64,000 bases of DNA, from assembly GCA_022578605.1 (NCBI GenBank), contig MU394066.1, positions 1 to 64,000 on the forward strand. The letters run 5' to 3'. Source of the DNA: Camillea tinctor. Its lineage: Eukaryota > Ascomycota > Sordariomycetes > Xylariales > Xylariaceae. Below are positions 44,459-57,319 of the stretch, one piece after another. Both the position numbers and the translations under genes were made by a program. Under the pieces are notes generated by a model. That model was not told the DNA's origin, ran no database searches, and was given only the letters and a program-made list of their open reading frames with translations. How positions within the stretch are numbered: the stretch's first letter is position 1; each line of letters begins with the position of its first letter.

Positions 44459-46567
44459 ATGTCCAAGAGCAGTACCTTGATCTATCTTGTCCGTAGAGAC
44501 TTGCGTGTCTCTGACAACCCTATCCTTCACCATCTCGTGTCCTCTCCCAGCCACGGCTTCACACATCTCCTTCCTATTTTCATTATACCCCCTCACCAGA
44601 TCCAGGTGTCAGGACTTCTGAAGGATGGGACCACTTCGCCATTTCCTGAGGCCAGAAGTGAGCTCGGAGGTCTTTGGAGGTGTGGACCGCATCGAGCCAA
44701 GTTTATCGCCCAGTCTATTTGGAACATGAAAGACAATCTTGTGAAATTAAAGTCTGATTTGCAGATTCGTGTAGGAAACTCGAGTCAGATTTTGAAGAAT
44801 ATTGTGAGCGAGCTGAAGGCCAACGATCAAGATGTCGGGGCTATATGGATGATAGGAGAGGTGGGCTACGAAGAAGAGCAAGAAGAGAAGAGGATAGCAA
44901 AGGCCTGTTCAAGCCTCGGCATCGACTTCCAAGTATGGACTGACGAAAAGTACTTTATCGACGAGTAAGTTTGCATTTTGATAAGGAGCCCATCGAAAAA
45001 GAAAAAAAAAAGGACGATAGAAAAAGACGATGCTGACAAGTAACACAGTCGAGATCTCAAACTTGACAGCCCTCAGGACCTCCCAGATATATTCACTACC
45101 TATCGCAAAATGATGGAACCCCTGCGCGAAAAACCAAGGGTACCTTTCCCTTCGCCGGCTGAAGGTACCTTACCAGCCTTAGTCGAACACTCCAAAATCC
45201 CGAAGCAAGAAGAGCCATTCGAAATTCCATCTACACTAGACAAATTTCAAGAAGCCCTACTACAGCCATTGTCCTCTGCACTACCGGATGTCACCCAGCC
45301 CGAAGAGGTCAAATCTGCTCATCCTTTCAATGGTGGCGAGGACAATGCCATAGATAGATTGCACTATCTCATAAAATCCGGCCACGCATTCTCGTACAAG
45401 GACTCACGGAACGGATTGTTAGGACCCGATTTTAGTACTAAACTATCTGCGTACCTTTCACAGGGGTGTATCACGGCTAGACAAGTGCACAACGCACTCA
45501 TGGTCTACGAAGACGGGAAAGATGAAAAGTTTGTAGGGACTCAAGGATACGGTGAAGGAGAGAACGAGGGTACAAAAGCCATTCGCTTTGAGCTACTCTG
45601 GCGCGATTACATGCGTCTTTGCACTAGGAAATTCAAGAGCAAGTTGTTCAAACGATCTGGATTCAAAGATGACTATACAAACAAATGGAAATCGGGTCAA
45701 GCGGATGAGTCTGGCAACAACCCCCAGCACTCAGCGGATGAAACATCCAAGACCATCCAGAGGATTTACGAAGGTACGACGGGGATGGGCCTGATTGATG
45801 CGTCGCAAAGAGAATTGATACTCACTGGCTACACTTCGAACCGGGCTCGCCAGAATGTCGCAAGTTTCCTTGCGAAACATTTGGGGATCGATTGGCGATA
45901 CGGCGCTGAGTGGTACGAGATGCTGCTCGTGGATTACGATGTTTCTTCCAACTGGGCTAATTGGCAGTATGTCTCTGGAGTCGGGAATGACCCTAGGGGT
46001 GAAGCTCGAATATTCAATCCAGTGAAACAGGCATTTGATTACGATAAGGAGGGGGAATATGTACGGCGCTGGGTTCCAGAAGTACAGAAGCTCGAAAAGC
46101 TAGAAAATGTGTTCCAAGCTTGGACAACACCAAAGGAGGATTGGGATCGACTGGGCTTGACGGGCCTTGAAATGGCGGAGAACCCTATAAAGAAGATAGA
46201 GTTTTCAGTGGAGGGCAAGCCCAAGAACTCGAAGAGACCCTTCATTCGCCGACGTGGTCGAGGAAGAGGCGGCCAGTCGTCACAACCCTCGCAGTCTTCG
46301 GCGACAGTTCCTCAACAATCTGGTAGCGATGAAGCACTTGCCTCAGCAAGCGGACCACGGCAGAATAATCCGCCCTATGAAGGCGCCGGTCGCCAGCGTG
46401 GTGGATACCGGGGTGGCAGAGGATATGGTGGAGGTTACCGGGGACGTGGTTATGGAGGGCCAAGAGGAGGGTTCCGGGGCGGTCGAGAACAATCTCAACC
46501 GCAGCCCGGCTTTCCTCAAGGCCCGAGAGCAATGCAGCCGTGGTACCCACACCCACCAGCACAATAA
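44459..46567 (+). CDS. Cryptochrome DASH with RGG-rich tail
   Basis: Exons 44459-44964 and 45049-46567 encode 674 residues. The N-terminal photolyase-type domain starts LIYLVRRDLRVSDNPILHHL and runs to about residue 165; splicing yields FID-DRDLKLDSPQDLPDIFTTYRKMMEPLR in frame. The FAD-binding domain includes NGLLGPDFSTKLSAYLSQGC, FELLWRDYMRL, GYTSNRARQNVASFLAKHL and the DASH signature NWANWQYVSGVGNDPRGEAR (about 471-490) followed by IFNPVKQA. Cry-DASH proteins are blue-light flavoproteins that repair cyclobutane dimers in single-stranded or looped DNA and in some fungi modulate light responses. The last 100 residues (about 571-674) are RGRGRGG, then many RGG/YGG units, an RNA-binding GAR-type tail as in Neurospora CRY. 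Confidence 0.95.
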
Positions 46568-49500
46568 GGCGTGCAATTGGAGGTTAGAAGCCACGATCCT
46601 CATTTATGGCCACCGTTCGAGCCGTTACAGGGGCAGTTTTCTTTCTATTGATTTACTTGGGGTGGGGACTGAATAATTGATCTTCTTTTAAACGAAAGAC
46701 GAATGATCATACCACGGGTCTCTCATCAACTAAAGCGCTATACATCAATGCTAGAACACGTAGTGTAGCTATAAACGAAGTATTAGTAGGAATGGGTATA
46801 ACGTTCAAATACTCTGATCCTTATCCCTGTTGTCAAACGCCACGTTTGAAAATGAATTTACGAAATTCCAGTTGGAGTTGAGATCTCGAATTTGGCTTCT
46901 TGCAAATAGGCCGCTACGTGCTTCTCACAGGGACTAGACAGGTTATGAATCACGACTTAATTTAAGATGTGCTTAAGAGGTAGTAGTTAGTTAGTGCGTT
47001 GTATTTACGAGAAGCTTCACTGTATAATCAGGTAGGTATAATTGCTTTTTTCCCCAGAAGTAGCTTGCACATACCTACTCCTAGCCATCAGAACACACAC
47101 ACATATATATATAGGTTATATTAGTGATAATATCATAAAAAAAGAAACCTGCTACCAACTACTACTTTACCCGTGTCTGCCGAACCATCGGGAGCACCCG
47201 GCTTACCCGTTCCGAGACAAAAATCGATCTCTGGAACCTAACCCCAGCCCTACCTTTGGGATCTGGATCGACCCCGACCCCAAGATCTGTCGCCCCCTTG
47301 CCTGTTTTCTTTAGCGGAAAGACCGAGCGCCCGGGCGGTTAGCTTATTGGTGGCTTGCTATATACCATACCTACCTATGATACTATTAAGCCCCCCCTTG
47401 TCTTGGATTAGGTAGGGTAGGTATATAGCACGTCCCGTACGCCACGTCAGCTGGGCTTGTGGGGTGAGGTAGGGAGGTAGGGGGGAGGGGGGGTAGAGGT
47501 TGGAAATCGCTAAGTTATCTGTATAACAGGTATGTATTATTAGATATCATGGGATTGGGTTTGTAGGCTTGGATTGTGCTAATGGATGGATTCAAGGTGG
47601 TTTCTGCACTAGGTTAGGTATATACTACGCCTTAGTTCGTGTATCGAACGAGCGAGCTTCATGTTGCTGGCGCTACTGCTATTAAAACCAACACCGACCC
47701 CTCCGGAATCCACCACCGTGGTTGTGACCGGTTTTGTGTAGGTCGTTGTCACGGATCGTGTTGAAATATAGAAAGCAGCTTGTTAGATCTATTGGCTCAC
47801 AATATTAATCAACATTTCTTTTCCACGATATAATACATCGAAGCTTTGTGATCAAGTTGGAGGGGAGTACCAAATACAACCTTCACTCTATAGGCTAGGC
47901 TTAGTTAGAGGTGACTCATTAGGTCTGTTATCGAACTCTTTGCAGCTTAATATATTATATGACCATGGCATACTTTGCGTACGTCCTCTGGGCTGTAGGT
48001 TACGTACGGGGCGTGTTATAGAACATCTATAGGGGGGAAATGTGACTATTGGTTTTAGAAGCTACCAACCCATCTACTTACTTGCTAGGTAGACATTCTA
48101 GGTTCACTGCACACTAGTTATAATCCTGTACACGCATTTCCTTCTCCAACTGCCGCGGTCTTCCGTCGATGACGACGTGATGGGGTTCGGATGGAAGATT
48201 CCTTCGTGGTGAAGATACGGCTTGTGTAAGAGAGAGGCTAGGTCGTGCTGGTTGATCCGAGGAGGTATGTTACGACGTGCGCGTAACGGGCGAGGAGACC
48301 AGCATGCCCTGGCAGAAAAGCAAGAGCTTTACCTCGCTGGTGTGGCTGGGTAGTGATGGAGATGTTGGCGCCGGGATAGAGGCAGCTATAGGTTTCTCAT
48401 CGTAGTTTTGCTTTCAGGGGTAAAGAAACACATTAAGGGGGTATATGTGTTCCTATGGTTGAACCGTGGCCTTATGATGTGAGTTTAGTAGGTATCTCTA
48501 AGCACGTATTTATATAATTGTTAGCATTTTGTATCCGGAACAATAGTACTTTCCTGTCATACTCTTACAATCACCTTTCGTATGTCCCCAAGTCTTCGTA
48601 TAATTCATGCGAGGTTTGGACATGAAAATATATGGGTAATGGCCCCCTTACCATTCCCCCCCTTTTTTTCTTTGCGTACTTATGTAACCTAAGGCCATTA
48701 ATTACCACCAATACTCCCAACGCAGGAGTCTTACGAACACGCGTCTGCACATCTAAAAAATGGCACTGGGGGAGGGTAGAATATATTGTTTTGCTTTGTA
48801 ATATCCTCTTCCCTCTTGTGACAGCCACTCTAGACTTTACTTTGAGGGGCTAACCTACCTGTTAGCCGCCATATATCATTCCTCAGTCAACATGACATCG
48901 TATTGAGGTTACAGTGATGGATTAGTGAGGGGGTTCTCCTCTTTCGAATATGAAATCGTAAAGGGAAAGGGAGAGAGGAGCAGCTATTCACGTGGACATG
49001 TTACCCTTCGCCGTGCCGACGATGTACCCGCTCCAGCTCGGGACCGAGCTCTCGGACGTGTAGTTCCCACCACGGTCCCCGCTACGCCGCCGCATCGATT
49101 CCCAAACGCCGTGTGATTCCACTATGATCCGTCCGTGCGCATGCCTGGGCTTCTCTTCGAGCCGCGCTCAGCCGCGTAGCCGCCGCTTGTCGTGCTCATA
49201 CCAACGGGTCGCTTGTCATTAGGGGAGGACGTGGAAGCGCAGGGGGGGACAGGGTATCCCTCCCCGCGTTCCAGCGGGCTAGTCGCGCTAGCGGCACGCA
49301 CGGGTTGGGGCATAGACCTCATGGAGAGCTGCATCCTGCAAGAGACGGGGACGTGGCGCAAGCGATTTAACCGCAGCTGGGTAGATTGTTGGGGATCACT
49401 GAGACCTGGTCCCCCGGGAACAGTAGGAATCCAAAGACGGCACTGACGAAGGGTTATGCGCACCGCTCATGTCGATCCGGCACGCCAGGTTCTTCGTGCT

Positions 49501-50205
49501 CGCTGCCTTGGTTCGGGTTGCGTGTTTCGTACTATAGAGCTGTGATAATGTAGAGATTATGAAGAATTCTCTACTATCTAATATATGTGCTACTTAGTAG
49601 TATGGGCTTTATATTCTGCCTGCTAGGTTAGCGCAGGCGGTTCAACTAGCAACGAGTGGTACAGATATCTCATCTGCCCACATTAGATAGAATAAAAGAA
49701 AAGATACGTAAACAAGCCGCATAGATTTTTGTGATCAAGCACACGGAATTACTATATCTGTTTTGGGTTAAATTTCGATTTCGATTTATAGGGATATATA
49801 GATTTTATATAAGATACCTTATATATAAACAACCGCTTCCTTGCAACAGCAATCGTACTTAAATAAACATCTCTGGCTCGACCGTCTAGTAAAGGCCGGG
49901 CTTGCGTTCTTGTGATATAAATCAACAAAGGAAAAAGAAAAAGAAAAATACGCAGAAAACAAAAGAGAGGAGAACAAAAAAAAGAAGTTAAGAATAATAA
50001 GCCGAGGAGGTATTATCCATAATATGTCGTTGCCTGTCGAAAATAAACAGGAACATTCATATGACTTATGGTGATCGTCTTCCAAGGCCGTGGTGTAATC
50101 ATAGAAATATCCCAAACGTAATTGGTATCACTGCGCGCCAACATCGCTCGTCAATCGTTCATCATCTCGTTGTCCTCAACTGGTCGTTTCTCTCTTCACT
50201 TCGCT
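46568..50205. other. 3.6-kb convergent intergenic with a GC-rich patch
   Basis: Between the 3' ends of cryptochrome-DASH and the annexin gene. Mostly AT-rich with CCTA motifs near 47370-47425. A sharply bounded GC-rich patch at about 48985-49500 does not hold an intact gene. No RNA gene seen. Confidence 0.5.
48985..49500. other. GC-rich island of unknown origin
   Basis: About 500 bases with many CG dinucleotides set in AT-rich DNA. ORFs of up to 113 codons are open on both strands but neither translation matches a family I know. In one plus-strand frame, 48994-49062 reads DMLPFAVPTMYPLQLGTE and then a stop soon after. A gene relic or a GC-rich insertion are both possible. Confidence 0.4.
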
Positions 50206-52942
50206 TTACTCGCGTCTCCGGCTGCGGCTTCGGTCCCGGCTCTTGTCCCGACTCCTATCTCGGCTCCGCTCACGACTACGCTCCTTATGCTTGTGCTCCC
50301 TGACTTCGAGCAGACTGTTGCTGCGTCCTCGTTCTCGCTCCTTCTCCTTTTCCTTTTGTCGCTGGCGTTCCTTCTCCTTCTTTCTTTCTTCCCTCTCCCT
50401 CTCCTTCTCCCGCTCGTGATCCCTTTCCCTCTCCCGTTCTCTCAGTCTTTCGTGAGGGTCATCTCGCTCGCGCTCGCGCTCGCGGTCTCTAACTTCCTTC
50501 CGGACCTCTTTTACGGTGTCGACGGTGTCAAACTGCTTTACCTCGCTAGGCATGCGCGTAACACACAGCTGCTGGCAGAATGTGCCCCATGCACCGCTAG
50601 TGCCCTCCCGGACGGCGTCGGTGAGATCCTCGCCATATCGCTCACGGTACGCGCGCTTGATCGCGGTTAGGTGTTGGCGGTCCCAGTGGAAGCGCACGAG
50701 CCGCGAGATGAGTAGTTCGCGGCGGAGGCTGTCCTTGGATGTCTTGAGCGCGTGATGCAGGAGCAGCGCATCTCGAACGGGCTTGTTAATGACGCCATTC
50801 AAGATATGTGCAAGAAGTTCTCCCTAGATACCGAGGCATTAGTTGCATTTCTTCTTCTTTCTTCCCTTTTTATTCATTTGCCACCCCCTCTTCTTCTTAA
50901 GTGCGTAGTGCTAAAGCTGACCCGCACCAAGGAGGATGAGTCTTAAAATTGGGGAGCGGTGAGGGTGCAAAGCGGTGAGAATGGAAGACAACGAAAATGA
51001 TATTACTTACCACGAGGTTGCCACTCTTCTTCAATGCATCTCTCGCAAAGTTACTTCTGCAAACCTTCTCATATAATTTCAGCACTTCACGGAGATGAGT
51101 GTCGCTCCTGAGAAGTACAATCTGGATCATAGCCGTCTCTCCGCCCTTGTCGGAATGTACGGCTTTGTAAAGAGTCTCAACATCATCCTCGACTAGGTGT
51201 CTGTCGATAAGCAGCAATCTTCCGGTCTCGTCTCTGTCCTCCATGCGGTTTGCCTCCAGAGCCAGCAGCACAGCCTTCTTGAACTTGTCTTCCTTGAGCT
51301 CGGTCCTCATGCACAGCGTCAACGAATCGCGGTACTTCTTATCAGAGAAAGCATCCTTGATGCGACGGATCTCATCGTTGGAGCGGCCCATGAGGGATTC
51401 GATTAGGAGTTCCCGCCGTGTCTTGTCACCCTGGTACCAGAAGTTGGCCCAGTAGGCCTCCGACTCCCATCGCCCGAGGGCGGTGGTGTAGCATGCCTTC
51501 ATCAGGATCGGATCCTCATCCTTTAATCGCGCCCTAATGTGTTTAGCCACGTTGACGCCCTTACGCTCCGGTCCAGTCTTTACTAGACGTTTGTATTCAG
51601 ACCGCAGGTTCATGATTTGGTCGTGCGTCATCCCCGGCAGAATCTCGATGAGTGGCTCCGTATCGGGTGCTCTGCGCTCGCCCTTCAGGGCTTTGGCTAG
51701 ACGTGCTGCATCATCCACGGGATCGTGGAAACGTGCACGACGCTTTTTCTTATCTGCGCCTTCGCCGTCGGAAATGCCTGGGGAGAGAGGCTCGATGTCT
51801 AGGCTGCTACCACCGGGTCCGTGAGAGGCGAGCAGGAGCGGCGATGGCATGGGCGACATAGACTGGTAGGTGCCATGGTAAGACTCGAGGAGAGGAGATG
51901 GGGGTGGTGCACCACTACTGAGCGAGAGCGAGGCGGAATGGTGTCCCGTGTTCACAGTCAGGGAAGACATGCGTGCAGTCGGGGGTTTGGGAGAATGACC
52001 TCGACGGCTACCCGATCGCGCGGGGGGATCGTTATCCACGAGCTTAGGACCTGGTCCGTAGGAATCACGACGATGTCTGCTGCTGCTGCTGGGCCTAGGG
52101 GGGAGATAATCGCTACCGTGACGCGAATGACCCAGTGCCGCATCAGGCTCAGGATACTCCCACTGGCCGGGCACGGAATACCTAAAGCTGGCAGTAGAGG
52201 ACGAAGGCGAATGGGACATGAAATCGGGACGCGACTGTCTCGGGGTGGTCATCAATGAGGCAGTACTGCCATAGGCCAGGTCATCTTCTAACTTCTCCTT
52301 CTTTCGCTGCTTTCTCTCCTTGCGTTCATTGTCGGTCTCGAGAATTCTCGAGGCATATTTGGAAGCCATGAACTCGGTACCGCGTCGAATGGTTTCCTGG
52401 ACGACGTCGACCACGTCAATGTCGGGTTGGGATGGGGGCTGGGACTTGCGCGGTGGTGATGATGATGAATCCTTAGTAGAAGCGCGTTGTCTCGAATCTG
52501 AAGAGTGAGAGTGTTTATGGTTTTTGTCGTTGCTGTGATTGCGGTTATGATTGTTGTGATGGCTATGATTATTTTCTGGGCTGCGACGTCGAGGTTGTCT
52601 GGGCAGAGCGTCGTCGTAGCTGAAACCAGCGGGCGGTGAGGGCATGCGAACTGCGTCTAATATAGAAGGTGATTTCGGGCGTCCCCGATGGACATGGGCT
52701 GGGTCATTGAGGTGCGAGGACATGTTGTTGCGGCGATTGGGGCGTGGCGGTGGTCTAGCAGGATGCCGAGAAGAAGAACGAGAAGTAATTGGAGAAGAAG
52801 TTGGAGCTGGAGCGAGCGCTGGAGGCATCTCTGGAGGCTCAAAAGCATCCGCCGAATGAACTACCCAGCGTACAGCCCCAGATATGCGGGGTAGGTCTTG
52901 GCTAGAGGGTTTCTTGCCTGGAACGTGACACCAGTGTCCCAT
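50206..52942 (-). CDS. Annexin-repeat protein (fungal annexin C4/XIV type) with RE/RS tail
   Basis: Exons 52942-51011 and 50823-50206 (minus) give 849 residues from the first ATG, or 776 from the Met at 52723, which has a good context (AACAACATGTCC) and which I prefer because the stretch before it reads like a leader. About 340 disordered residues rich in Ser, Pro and His come first. Four degenerate annexin repeats follow (about 430-745 in long numbering): LIEILPGMTHDQIMNLRSEY, RRELLIESLMGRSNDEI, DVETLYKAVHSDKGGETAMI and RRELLISRLVRFHWDRQHLT. Splicing restores SGNLV-GELLAHILNGVINKP. The GxGT-type calcium loops are not recognisable. The last 100 residues are RE/RD and RS dipeptides. Annexins bind membranes through phospholipid; C4-type fungal members are poorly characterised. 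Confidence 0.85.
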
Positions 52943-55900
52943 ATAGTAACTCTTTTTTAGAGCTTAAGCCCCTTCTAAAACAAGTCCTAAAACCAGGGTT
53001 TAACCTACCTATAGTAGGTAGGTTAGGTAGTATAACGTATAACGAGCGAATGAAAAGAGAGACAGAGACGGAGAAAAAGGAAAAGAAAAAAAGGAAAAAA
53101 AGAAAAGGACTTTCTTTTCCTTCTTTTCTTCTTTTCTCTTTTTTTTTTTCTCTTCTTCTCAAGGTATTATACAATATAAATTATATATCACTAAAAGAAA
53201 AAAAGAACATAAAATTATTTCCCTTTTTTTCTTCTTCTTTTCCCTTTTCTCTCTTTTCGTTTTGGTAATATCCTTTCTCCCCTTCTCATATAGTGCTGCG
53301 ATATCGATGGTAAGTTGTAAGCGTATAATGGATTATCTCTCTTTTAGGTAAAAGTCGTGTAAGTTTTAACACCCTAGTAAAAAAGATAATCTGATCAACG
53401 AAAATACGAGGATGATAATAATAATAATAAATAAAAAATAAATTAGGTAAATAAATAAACAATAAATAGTAACATGTGAGAAACCAGGTTCGAGTCGAGC
53501 CGAGTGAGAGAGAATGTGTGTGTAAGACAGAGGAGCGAGAGACCGGAATTGAGAGAAAGAGAGAGAAAAGAGAGGCTGAGCAATGGATTGACATGGTCTA
53601 TACTAGCTCTTTTTAACTAGGTTCCTGTTTCAATTATACATGGTCAAGGAGAGGCCGAGAGGCAGTGCGCAACAACACAACAACGAAAAAAAAAACATTT
53701 GCATTTGACAAGCCAGCAAGGGGGGTATAGTATGGTATTACTTTCTGGTACACTATAATAGAGAGAAAAAAAAAACAATACCTCTTACTTGTTGTTTTAG
53801 TGGCATGACAGTTGTACAGTATGTATGTAGTGTACTACACAGCTGCATGAGGCTTTGCGGCATATGCTAAGCCTACCTACCAGCTAACTAGGTTACCTAG
53901 GTACATACATACCTAACTCTATCCACTAGTTATAAGCCACGCCAATCAACGCCGGGATACCGTCTATGGAACAGGATCGTTGCATACATGAACTTTCCCA
54001 TCCATTTCCATGATCCATCCATCCAACCTACCTACATAACCCAGTAGTACATACATAACACATACATCCACATACCTGCCTGGCTGCATCACGCAAACCT
54101 CATTTCCAATATTCCCCCAGTCAAGCCAAACCAAAAAGAGAAAAAGAAGCAGCATTAGTGAACAGCAGTGGTAAGATACCGGAAGGGATAATGATAGCGA
54201 TGATGACGGTGAAATGCAAGACTAAAAAGAAAAAAAAGAAAAAACGAAGAAGAGCAAGAGGCGGTCGAACCCAAAGCCTATGCAGATTTATACTAACTTT
54301 AATGCCACGAACCAACATAACATACGAACCGAACCGCTGCCGCAATCATGTTATAGGTTATATGCTGTTGCTGGCTAATATAGCCCTACCTACTCGTTGA
54401 CCTCAGCTTGGGCTCTTCAACTTATATATCTGATACATCTACATATATGTCGGTATATAAGCACGTACATACATACGTGTGTATATGTATGTATGGATGT
54501 ACCTATGTATGTGGCTACCTATATAAGAATCCCAAGGCTTATAACAATCAATGCCAGCTGTTCGTCAACTCACTCCCTTCCTCTCTCTTTCTTTCTCGAC
54601 CCGGCATACATGTATAGACAATACTGGAATAAGCAGATATGTCACCTACATAATCTATCTATAGCTTGTTCAATGTATCTCAACCAAACTATAACACCAC
54701 ATATTCACCCCCCTCCCCCCTACCTCTCTCTTTTTCTTTGCAGTTTCTACCCAAAGACACCACATCTCTGGCTGGCGCAAAACGAAACAGCAAAGCATGG
54801 CCCATGCTAGCCTATGGCATCGATGCATCAATCATCCGGACCAAGGAGGGAGAAGAGAGAGAGCAATTTACAACTCAGGACGTTGGAAAGCTTGAAACCA
54901 ATTACATAGCCTACACAGCTAAAGAATCATGGCAAAGTCATGCCAGGAAGAAAGAAAAAGAAACTGTCGACTTCTCCTTCTCTCCCCCCTCTTTCTCAAT
55001 CTGCACGAGTGAAATAGTCTGGCATTAGTTACCTATGTAAGTCCACCATGTCGTTGTTGTCGTTTATTTTTTCCCCCTTCCTTCCTTCACCGTGTCGTCG
55101 TACTCGCCAAATTCAATCGAGTATGGTTTGACCGTCGTGGCCTGCAAGACCCGCTCCTCTTCCCCTCCCCTGTTGCCTTACCTACACCACTTTACCTGCG
55201 AGTCGATCCTAAAGGTAAAGAATTCGCTGTCGTACACATAATACGCACATATTACAACAACGTTAGAAGCAATAAAAAAAAAGGCCCAAAACGGACAAAA
55301 AGAGCGGTCGTTGGGGCAGAGGAGGCAAGAGAGGCGAATTAAAAAAAAAAAAAAAATTGTCCCACCGCGTTTTTGACGTGCAGGATAATTAATTACACGC
55401 CACTACTACATAGGATTGAACAGCCAATACTCGGCATAGGATAGGTTACGACAGGATAGGCCACAGACCGTATATCTCTCCGCCTTATCCAAGCTCACAC
55501 CTTGGGTGTAAGTTACAGTAGTGCAGCGTGTAAGTGGTGGTTGATGTGGTTCCAGATAGTAACGGAACCCACCCACATGGGACCCATCGCGTTCCCCCCC
55601 CCTTCCCCGGTTCGCTGTTGTGGTCCCCTCAGGGGTGTCCGAGGCCAACTACCTGTAAGAGGCTCTGAACACCGAAATACCACAATACTATAACTGTTCG
55701 ATAACATCGATAGTTGCAGTAAAACACATCGGTTCCTCATTTGATGAAACCATGTTTCTCTTCTCCCTCCCTCCCTCTTCCTCCCTCACTTTCTTATTGC
55801 CTTCCTCGGCAGCAAAAAAAAAAAAAAAAAAAAAGCCATGGAGAGGGGACGATGGCAGCAATGGTAGTACTACCTAGCAAAAACGCACACTTTGTAAGTA

Positions 55901-56497
55901 TTGGATAGGCTAGCAGATTGGGGAGAGGATTGTCTTGTTCATCTAGATCGGTAGCCGCCAAGAATCTTGGGAACCGCTTTTTAGTGGTTTTTTTTTAATC
56001 TGTTCCTATGTACTTTTTTCTCGTTTTTGCCTCATCCGGTCGATGGGTAATACGTGTTAGCCTACGCGAAAAAACTGTTCGTATTCTCTTGCTGCTTCTC
56101 TGTCGACACTTCACAGTGTGTGTAACTTTTCGTTTCCATCTTTCTTTTTTCTCTCCCTCTTCCTCTCTGTCCGTTGCTCTCATATCCATAGTCATTTCCG
56201 TTGCTTTTGCGCGCGCCATCTCGTATAAAACCTCGTTTTCTGTTTTGTTTCGTTGCCTCGCCCGTCCCGTGGCCCGTGGTCTGCCGTAAGCTTGCATATG
56301 CTTCGACCCGGCGAACCCGCGTTCGGTTCCAGACATCCGGTCTCGAGTAATAAAAAATGATAATTCAATAAAAAAAAATCGATCAATTGAGTATTGCCAA
56401 CTCATAAAGTAATACGCCCTAAAACGCCACCGCATCTGAAAATGGAAGAAACGAACCAAATAAAATAAAAAGGGGGGTTAACCGTTTTCTACTGGTG
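52943..56497. other. 3.5-kb gene-free stretch upstream of the annexin gene
   Basis: CT- and A-rich, low complexity, with several simple repeats: (AATAATA)n at about 53412-53460, a T-run at about 53140, and A-runs at 55341-55356 and 55815-55834. TACCTA motifs cluster at 53870-53915. Open frames here are short and low-complexity. I see no gene. Confidence 0.55.
55815..55834. repeat. Poly-A run
   Basis: About 20 consecutive A. No adjacent retroelement 3' end or target-site duplication was seen. Confidence 0.85.
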
Positions 56498-57319
56498 TCA
56501 TAATCCTTCCTTCTCGTGTATCATGCTGGGTTTTGACGGTACTTCCGAGGTGGCGAGCTGCGCCGCGGATTGTGTATATATATCGAGTTTTTGTTGATTT
56601 GATGAAGAAATCGTCGATGCTGTTGTCCTCGACTCCTCGTCTTCTAAGTAAATAGCCCCCTTTCCAGATCGGAATTGACGGAACCTAGAAAATGGAGAAA
56701 AACAAATTATTAGTTTTTTTTTTCCTCCTGCAAACCTAGCAGTCACACATATTCATTCCTCTTGGGAAGGATGCTTGTATAGGATTTACCTTTGGCAGAT
56801 GGGTCCCCATAGTTCGATGAGCATGACGACGCCGACAAAGCTCAGAACGATGGCCACGACCAGCACGTCGGTATGTTTCCGCACACGTTGGTAGTACGGG
56901 GTGCCGTGTCGGGACATGCAAGGCACGTAGGTGTAAGACTCGCTTGAGGCTTTGGTCTCCATCTCGACAATGCTGGCCTCCTCGGGCTCCGATTCGGCCA
57001 CGTTGGCACGGGTCTCTCCCCTTAGGATACTTGATTCTAAAAAGGGGGGCTTGGGAGCATCCCAGTCAGGCGACAGCGGGGCCTGGTCGGAGAGGTCAGG
57101 CTGGGAACCCGGTGCCGCAGGATATGCGGGATCGCTGTCCTGCGCGCCGAGAGACCCAACATCTCCTTCAGGCACCCCCGAGCTAGGCACCTCCGGGCTG
57201 GGCACGTTGCGTTGGCCCGCCGTCGCTGTCGTGTCGTCCATGTCTGCCAGTAGTACGACGGGCGTGGCAAGGGTGCATGACGCGAATGCAAATGTGAACA
57301 ATGCGACCGCTGGCTTCAT
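56498..57319 (-). CDS. Unassigned type I single-pass membrane protein
   Basis: Exons 57319-56790 and 56684-56498 (minus) encode 238 residues. The start MKPAVALFTFAFASCTLATP is a clear signal peptide (cleavage near residue 19). Residues 20-148 are acidic and Pro/Ser-rich, with YVPCMSRHGTPYYQRVRKHTD just before a single membrane helix (about 151-170, VLVVAIVLSFVGVVMLIEL). The cytosolic tail of about 65 residues is basic near the membrane (QRFRQFRSGKG) and then Ser/Thr/Gln-rich. The splice at CQ-R-FRQF closes in frame. A longer in-frame ATG at 57409 would spoil the signal peptide, and an acceptor-like TTTCCAG just upstream of the chosen ATG suggests a leader intron. I do not recognise the family. 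Confidence 0.68.

Noticed and set aside
53480..53510. B-box-like GGTTCGAGTC
   Set aside because: No matching A box at the right distance and no acceptor stem; chance match.
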